This document shows, piece by piece, positions 58,314 to 64,000 of a DNA stretch of 64,000 bases. Position 1 is the first letter of the stretch. Each line of letters begins with the position of its first letter. The position numbers were made by a program, and so were the translations under genes. Location: positions 434,001-498,000 of the forward strand of contig CAWARA010000016.1 in NCBI GenBank assembly GCA_963784195.1. The letters are read 5' to 3'. The notes under the pieces were generated by a model, which was given only the letters and a program-made list of their open reading frames with translations, ran no database searches and was not told where the DNA came from. The stretch is from CAVQAH01 sp963784195. GTDB taxonomy: Bacteria; Acidobacteriota; Vicinamibacteria; Vicinamibacterales; 2-12-FULL-66-21.

Positions 58314-59180
58314 TCATATAGAACGATCGGGATCCGCAGACTTGCATTCCGAACCGCCGAGCATGACGCTGAGGTCCATCGGACCCGCATCGGCCGTCAC
58401 GCTGGCAAAACAGCGTTCCACCTCGTCCTCGCCGAGACCCTCCAGACGCAGCTGAGCCTCCGCCTCCTTGCGGAGCAGGGTCCGCGTGCGCGCGAGATTG
58501 CGCGACACGGTGGCCTCGTGCTCCTTCAGTATGCGCCCTGCCTCGGCGAGTGTCAGCTGCTGAAGGTAATAGAGAGACAGCCGGAGACGATCCCTGTCGG
58601 TCAATTGCATCAGCGCGACGGCGAGCGCCTTGCGCATCAGGCTCAGGTATTTCGGACGGTCCGGATCCGGCGGCGGCGGAGCGGCCACGTAGTCCTGATG
58701 GACCTCGTCATCGATCGGTTCAGTGCGACGATTCGAACGGATCGAGTCGATGTAGCGCTGCGACAGCACGGCGCGAAGCCACGTCGCAAGGCTGCTGCGT
58801 CCGTGGAAATACCGGAACAGCGACTGCCGTTGGCCGTCCTTTTCTTTGGTGCCAAACAGGTCGCCGTAGAGCGCGTCCGCGATTTCGCGCGTGCCACCGG
58901 CCGGGCTCAGCGCATCAGCCGCGCGGTAGAGGACCGGGCGATGCACGCGCACGAAGTGTTCCCAGGCAGGCTCGTGGCCATCGGCACACGCGCAAGCCAG
59001 CGCGAGATCCTCGAGGTGGAGCGACGTCAGGTAGCGCTCGGCGTCCGACGCGGACGCGTCACCGCCAACGCCATGGTCCCTGCTCGCGGTCAGCGCCGCC
59101 GCGAACCGGGACACCGACACGCCCCACCGATTCGCATCGGCACGCGCGTGCAGCCTGGCAACCAGCGTCGAGTCGAGCAC
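58314..59180 (-). CDS. RNA polymerase sigma factor, ECF-like
   Basis: 288 residues. Region 2 is around SSLATWLRAVLSQRYIDSIRSNRRTEPID, and region 4 includes LTDRDRLRLSLYYLQQLTLAEAGRILKEHEATVSRNLARTR, given here as its main helices. The N-terminal 80 residues are longer than in minimal ECF factors and may bind the partner. The anti-sigma gene follows 78 bp downstream on the same strand. GTG 59180 lies 11 nt after TACAAT. An ATG nine bases upstream is in another frame. Confidence 0.88.
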   Translation of the reverse strand: MLDSTLVARLHARADANRWGVSVSRFAAALTASRDHGVGGDASASDAERYLTSLHLEDLALACACADGHEPAWEHFVRVHRPVLYRAADALSPAGGTREIADALYGDLFGTKEKDGQRQSLFRYFHGRSSLATWLRAVLSQRYIDSIRSNRRTEPIDDEVHQDYVAAPPPPDPDRPKYLSLMRKALAVALMQLTDRDRLRLSLYYLQQLTLAEAGRILKEHEATVSRNLARTRTLLRKEAEAQLRLEGLGEDEVERCFASVTADAGPMDLSVMLGGSECKSADPDRSI

Positions 59181-59260
59181 GGTTCATCTGAATTGTAGCG
59201 TGGGAGGCCCTGCCGAACGCGCGGCGAGACACGAACCACGGCCCACGGACTACGGCTTTT

Positions 59261-60208
59261 CTACGGCAGCTTGTCGACTTCGAGCGCCGCGCGATCCCAT
59301 CGGGCGAGGTCCGCAGCCGCGGCGTGCGTGGACTGGAGAAACGCGAGCAGCGTCGCATCAGGGTCGGACGCCTCTCGGACGACGTCGTACGGCAGGATGA
59401 ACTCGTGAAAGTCCTTGCTGTAGAAGGCCTGCGGCGGATCCGCTTTCCTGTCTGCATACCCCTGAGGCTCGGGGTACGCATAGGCGTAGTACGCGGGGTA
59501 GTCGACGGCTCCCCCGCCGGCCCAGAACCCGCAGCTGCTCACCTCGTGTGAGTACGCTTCGCGCGTCACGCGATCGGGAAGATTGGGAATGCCGCCAGGA
59601 TGCTGCGGCGCGCGCCGACCCGAGAAGCGCGTCACCGCGAGGTCCATGGCACCCCAGAACAGATGCACCGGGCTGCACTTGCCGATGAACCGGGCGCGAA
59701 AAACCTTGAACACGCGGTCCGACTGCGCCAGCACGCGCCAGAAACGATTCACATACTCCCGGTCGTACGATCGGAGCGATTCGTTCTTCTCGAACGGGAT
59801 CGCCTCGGGTACTTCGTTGGGCACGGCGTAAATGTGGACGTCGAGGCCAAGCGCCTTCATCTCGCCCATCAGGCGCTTGTAGAAGGCCGCCACGCTCTGC
59901 GCTTCCAGCGGCACCCGCGCATTGCGGCCGTCACTGACCTGAATCGTCAGCACGTGATCGATGAAGTCGAGCAGGATTTCGAACTCGAGCAACCCGTAGG
60001 GAACAGGGGACGTCGTCAGGCCCCGTGACGTCACGTAGAACGTCGTGTGCCACGAGTGATTCGTCCACGGACTGCAGCTGAGACGGATCTTTCCGACAAT
60101 CTGCAGCCACATGTGCAACGTCGCCGCCGTGTCGCTCCACGCGTTCAGCGGGAGCGCCGGCCACGCCTGTTCACGCGTTACGGTTGAGACGGTTGAGGTC
60201 GTTGGCAT
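59261..60208 (-). CDS. DUF5996 family protein
   Basis: 315 residues, recognised by WPALPLNAWSDTAATLHMWLQIVGKIRL at the start and the SHEVSSCGFWAGGG region later. These residues are shared by DUF5996 proteins, but no function is known. ATG 60208 is preceded by AGGGAG at 8-9 nt. The upstream amidohydrolase stop is 22 bp away, so co-transcription is possible. Confidence 0.88.
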   Translation of the reverse strand: MPTTSTVSTVTREQAWPALPLNAWSDTAATLHMWLQIVGKIRLSCSPWTNHSWHTTFYVTSRGLTTSPVPYGLLEFEILLDFIDHVLTIQVSDGRNARVPLEAQSVAAFYKRLMGEMKALGLDVHIYAVPNEVPEAIPFEKNESLRSYDREYVNRFWRVLAQSDRVFKVFRARFIGKCSPVHLFWGAMDLAVTRFSGRRAPQHPGGIPNLPDRVTREAYSHEVSSCGFWAGGGAVDYPAYYAYAYPEPQGYADRKADPPQAFYSKDFHEFILPYDVVREASDPDATLLAFLQSTHAAAADLARWDRAALEVDKLP

Positions 60209-60230
60209 CGGTTCTCCCTTGCTCCTTGAT

Positions 60231-61671
60231 CTACCACAAGCCTACCTTGCCGGCGACGGACTCGATCAACTTCGCGCTGTTGTAGCCGATGCCCTGCTTG
60301 AACACCGTCTCGACGCGTCTGACGTCTGCGATCGTCGTCGACGGGTCGCCGTTGATCACGACGAGATCGGCCTGCTTGCCCACGGCTATCGAGCCAATGC
60401 GCGCCTCGCGTCCGAGATATTTGGCGCCGTTGAGCGTCGCGATGGAGATCGCTTCGAGTGGCGAGAACCCGGCTTCCACGAGAAGCTCGATCTGACGTTG
60501 ATTCGAATAGCCCGGCACCACTCCGCCGCCGCCGGTGGGATCGGTGCCGGCGATGAGCAGGCCGCCCGCCTTGGCGAACGCCAGTTCCATGGACATCGCC
60601 TGCGGAAACAGCTTGATGTAGTTCGATCGTTCGTTCTTGGCCGTGCGAGCATAACCCTTGCTCGAACTGCTCTCTGAGCTGCGGCACGAGCACTGCCAGA
60701 CCAGGCGGCATCGGCCGGCCCGGCGTGTACGTTTCGAAGACCGTCAGCGTCGACGTCAGCGCCACTTTCTTGTCGACGAGCTTCTTCACGAGCGCCTTGA
60801 ACGGTTCGCCATTCAGGTCGACTGTTGCGAGCGCCTGCTGCCCCCTCCCCTGACCGGGACAGCTGTCGGGCTCCTTGTCCGATACGAAGTCGGTCGACGC
60901 CAGGAAGCCATGTTCGAGATTGTCGATGCCGAGATCCGCGGCCTCCGAATAGGTGACCGAGCACAGGTGTCCGGTGATCTTCAGTCCTCGCTTGTGCGCC
61001 TCCTCGACTGACGCCCCAAGCGCCGCGCGCGTGATGTTCATGTAGGCCTTGAACGACGTCGCGCCCATGTCCGCCCAATACGCCACCTGCCGCCTGGCAT
61101 CGTCTGCATCCGTGAGCGCGCGCATCTGCAGGAACTGGTTCGGGCCGTTGAGGTACGGCGCGGTCGCGTCTATGGCAGGACCGGCGTGTTGACCCGCATC
61201 CACCAACCGCTTCAATGTGAAGTCCATGAAGCCGTTCACGTTCCCGCCGGTGCGCATGGTCGTCACGCCGCCCGCGAGATACAGCCGGATGAAACTCTGT
61301 CCAAGCTGCGCGTAGACGCCCGGACCCGTCGGGTAGTAGAGGTGCTCGTGGACCATGACCAGGCCGGGGATCACGCTCTTCCCGGTCAGATCGACGACGG
61401 TTGCTCCCTCTGGCGTTTTGATCCTGGCGGCGTCCCCCATCTCCGCGATGCTGCCCTCGCGAAGGATGAGGGTCTGGTTCGCTTTCGCCGGTCCGCCAGT
61501 CCCGTCAATCACCCTGACGTTCGTCAGCGCCACGACCGGTGCGTCAACCGTGACGAAGCCCCGCACGGTGTCGCTGAACTGAGGACGCTGCGCTGCAGGC
61601 GAAACGCCGATCGCCAGGAGGACTGATGCAGCAGTCAGCACGAGCCGCTGCGTGAAGTGTGTGTTCTTCAT
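60231..61671 (-). CDS. Exported amidohydrolase family protein, one frameshift
   Basis: 479 residues after one correction. A signal peptide (FTQRLVLTAASVLLAIGVSPAAAQ-like) precedes a TIM-barrel amidohydrolase. The metal-site segment is VMVHEHLYYP instead of the usual HxH motif, LEHGFL follows, and the C-terminal ADLVVINGDP is typical of the family. The frame breaks in the CCC run 60655-60657; removing one base restores GYARTAKNERSNYIKLFPQA. ATG 61671 lies 7 nt after TAGAAT. The substrate is unknown; imidazolonepropionase-like or prolidase-like activity is a guess. Confidence 0.82.
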
Positions 61672-61678
61672 CGTCTCG

Positions 61679-61684
61679 ATTCTA
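61679..61684 (-). promoter_or_regulatory. -10 element of the amidohydrolase gene
   Basis: TAGAAT on the minus strand ends 7 nt before ATG 61671. The preceding histidine kinase gene ends just above it. Confidence 0.55.
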
Positions 61685-61690
61685 TCTTCA

Positions 61691-63291
61691 TCACGGCATT
61701 GAATCTGCGAGGGGAAGGCGGACATCGAAACGCGCGCCGCCGTCGGGACGGTTCTGCGCCGTAATGGTGCCGCCGTATCCCTCGATAATCGTGCGGGCGA
61801 TGGCAAGACCAAGCCCCGCGTGGTCGCGCCGCCCTGATCCGCCCTGCGGCCGGTAGGAGAAGAACCGGTCGAACACGCGATCGAGGTGCGCTGGTGGGAT
61901 GCCGGGACCACGATCCGTGATGGTGACACGGCACTCGTTGCCTTCACGCCTCACGTCGATGTGCACAGGTTTGTCCGGCGCGAAACTGTGCGCGTTCGAA
62001 AGGATGTTGTCGAACACCTGGATCAAACGATCGGCCGACGCGCGGACCACCGGATGTCCGTGACATTCGACGGCATCGGGTGTCCGGTTGCTGACTGTCT
62101 GACGGCCGTTCACCAGACTGGTCACCAAGGCGGCGACATCGACACGAGTCGCGGGCTCGTGCGCAAGCTGCGCGTCGATCCGCGCCAACTCGCGAACGCC
62201 GGTGACAAGGCCTCCCAGTCGATCGACGTCGCGGGTCAGCATGTCGAAGAACCGCCTGCGATCGGCCGGATCCTCGGCCGCAACGAGCATTTCGGCTGCC
62301 GTTCGGATCGACGCGAGCGGATTGCGGAACTCGTGCGAGACGTCCGCGGCAAACGACTCCAGCAGCCGGATGTGACCGTCCAGTCGCGATGCCAGTTCGT
62401 CCAACGCGCGCGCCAGGTCGCCGATCTCGTCCCTTCTTTCGACGACGTTGAAGGTGCCCGCGAGTGGTTCGCGCCGCTCGGCGAGCGACGTGGCAGCGCT
62501 TCGCAGCTTGACCAGAGGCCGGACAATCGTGGCCGACATCAACGCGCTGAGCAGCGCGGCGAGGACGATCGAGGCCACCACGATCTCGAAGATGCGAAGG
62601 CGGAGGCTGTACAACGCCTGGAGTGTGCGAAACGTCGACTGTGACACGACCACTGCCCCGGTAACCGTGCTTCCTGCCTTGACCGGAACGGCACTGTTCA
62701 ATGTCAGCGATCGCTGTCCGGGAGTCGGTCTCGCCGCCGCACCATACTTCCCGTCGAGTGCGGCACGCACTTCCGGCGGCGGATCCGTGGCGGAGCCGTC
62801 TCACGGTCCGCGGAGGGGTCACGACCGAGCATTCGCCGCCCGGCATCGCCGAGTGCCCCCCTTACCCGTACGAGCCACGCACCGAGGCGATACAGCAGAC
62901 GCGTGCGGCCACTCACCTGGTTCGACGATTCGTACGGCTGGCTCTCGGTCCCCGACTGCCGCAGCACGCGCCGCGAGTCAGCGAGCATCGCACCACCGGG
63001 ACCGTAGATTCGGATACGCACGTCGCCTTCGAAGCCCAGCCCGGCGAGAAAGGCGGTGGCATCCTCGGGCGCAATGATGTCGCGGCCCGCCAGCGCCGCG
63101 GCCACCAGCCTCGCCTGTTCGACCATTCCGCGTTCCTGAACCTCCAGCAGATGATCCTCATATGCGTCGAGATACAGGATGCCGGCGACCGGCAGGAACA
63201 GCACGAGGAGGTTGAACGCCAGGACGCGCAGGCCGATGCGGGACGTTCGAATTCGTGAGATGGGCCTGAGCACGGAGCGCACGTGACTCAT
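61691..63291 (-). CDS. Sensor histidine kinase, one frameshift
   Basis: 533 residues after one correction. It has two membrane segments (LRVLAFNLLVLFLPVAGILYL and IFEIVVASIVLAALLSALMSA), a periplasmic sensor between them, a HAMP region, the phospho-acceptor motif FAADVSHEFRNPLASIR, and the ATPase N, G1 (DRGPGIPP) and G2 (GLGLAIA) boxes. The frame breaks at the CC of 62785-62786, consistent with one missing base (restoring APPRDPPPEVRAALD). The ATG overlaps the stop of the response regulator gene (ATGA), giving one operon. Confidence 0.88.
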
Positions 63292-64000
63292 GGCCCCGCG
63301 ACGATGTAGCGGTACCCTGCGCCGTAGACGCCTTCGATCGCGCCGAACGACGGATCGCAGGCTTCGAGCTTCCTTCGAATGCGTTTCACGTGGCTGTCGA
63401 TCGTGCGGTCGCTCACCGACACACGATCGGGATACGCGGCGTCCATCAATTGCTCGCGGCTCTTGACAAGGCCGGGGCGCCGCGCGAGCGCCTGGAGCAG
63501 AAGGAACTCGGTGACCGTCAGCGCCGCCGGTTTTCCCTTCCACGACGCGGTCAATCGGAGCGGGTCGAGCGTCAGATCGCCGACGACGATCAGTTCATCA
63601 TCGGCCGGTCGTTGTGTGGAATCGATGAGCGCTGCGCGGCGGAGCAGTACTTTGACGCGCGCCATGAGCTCGCGCATGGAGAACGGCTTGCAGAGGTAGT
63701 CGTCTGCCCCGATTTCCAAACCGAGGACCCTGTCGAACTCGTCCTCACGCGACGTCACGAAGATCACCGGAAGCGCGTCCGAACGCGTCCGCAACCGGCG
63801 GCAGAGCTCGAGACCGTCGAGTCGCGGCAGGCCAATATCAAGAATCACGAGGTCGGGCAGCGCCCGCGCAAACGCGTCCCACGCGGTCTGCCCGTCGTCG
63901 TAGCCCTCGCTGCGGTGCCCGTCCTGTTTCAGCGCGAAGCGAATCGCTTCACGAATCGTTTCCTCGTCCTCCACGACCGCAACCACCTTGCCCGCTGACG
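63288..64000 (-). CDS. OmpR/PhoB-family response regulator, cut by the window edge
   Basis: At least 232 residues. The receiver domain has EDEE near the start, the phospho-acceptor Asp in DLVILDIGLP, and Lys in YLCKPFS. The C-terminal winged helix ends with SDRTIDSHVKRIRRKLEA and YGAGYRYIV. It partners the overlapping histidine kinase. In frame the sequence continues SAGKVVAVVEDEE up to the right edge, so the true start codon probably lies outside the window and the GTG at 63986 is likely internal. Confidence 0.9.
   Translation of the reverse strand, partial: SAGKVVAVVEDEETIREAIRFALKQDGHRSEGYDDGQTAWDAFARALPDLVILDIGLPRLDGLELCRRLRTRSDALPVIFVTSREDEFDRVLGLEIGADDYLCKPFSMRELMARVKVLLRRAALIDSTQRPADDELIVVGDLTLDPLRLTASWKGKPAALTVTEFLLLQALARRPGLVKSREQLMDAAYPDRVSVSDRTIDSHVKRIRRKLEACDPSFGAIEGVYGAGYRYIVAGP

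Overview
The window is chromosomal DNA of high GC content from what is most likely an acidobacterium, probably near class Vicinamibacteria. The lineage call rests on two PadR-controlled 'acidobacterial duplicated orphan permease' (ADOP) genes, a kinase-TPR receptor, DUF547, DUF4139 and DUF5996 proteins, and a sigma / zinc-finger anti-sigma pair whose anti-sigma partner carries a YCF48-like propeller. No phage, plasmid or CRISPR locus is visible.

Layout: 1-8.6 kb is a housekeeping block (tRNA-Leu, tig, clpP, clpX, lon, engB, rho) for folding, regulated proteolysis, ribosome assembly and termination. 8.6-19.3 kb holds a repeat-bounded four-helix-bundle gene, a Ser/Thr kinase, a secreted S9 peptidase, a cupin protein, PadR+ADOP and an aldo/keto reductase. 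19.5-28 kb holds rpmE, an overlapping mrfB/mrfA repair pair, an alanine/Na+ symporter, an SDR, DUF547 and an alpha/beta hydrolase. 28-42 kb holds a lipoprotein-sorting-like protein, a PLP decarboxylase, an ArsR/SRPBCC pair, divergent VanZ and esterase genes, a second PadR+ADOP unit, a conserved unknown, a 52-codon membrane peptide with a cystathionine beta-synthase, and a cyclase-repeat protein. 42.1-43.55 kb is an anomalous AT-rich, non-coding stretch. 43.6-53 kb holds two exported proteins and a complete TetR-MFP-RND-TolC efflux operon. 53-64 kb holds tag and a glycosyltransferase, DUF4139, sigma/anti-sigma, DUF5996, an amidohydrolase and a response regulator/histidine kinase pair cut by the right edge.

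Three features run through the whole window. First, it is dense in palindromic repeats of several families: REP-like hairpins with a fixed four-base loop, hairpins built from tandem 6-10 nt words, and two kinds of multi-branched, cloverleaf-like element. Some copies lie in frame inside essential genes (engB, mrfA) or supply stop codons. Second, many first genes have a -10 hexamer exactly 6-7 nt before the start codon, which implies leaderless mRNAs. Third, eleven otherwise conserved genes are broken by about fourteen single-base indels, mostly an extra base in a short G/C run. Each gene becomes one open frame when these are corrected, so consensus error is at least as likely as pseudogenisation.
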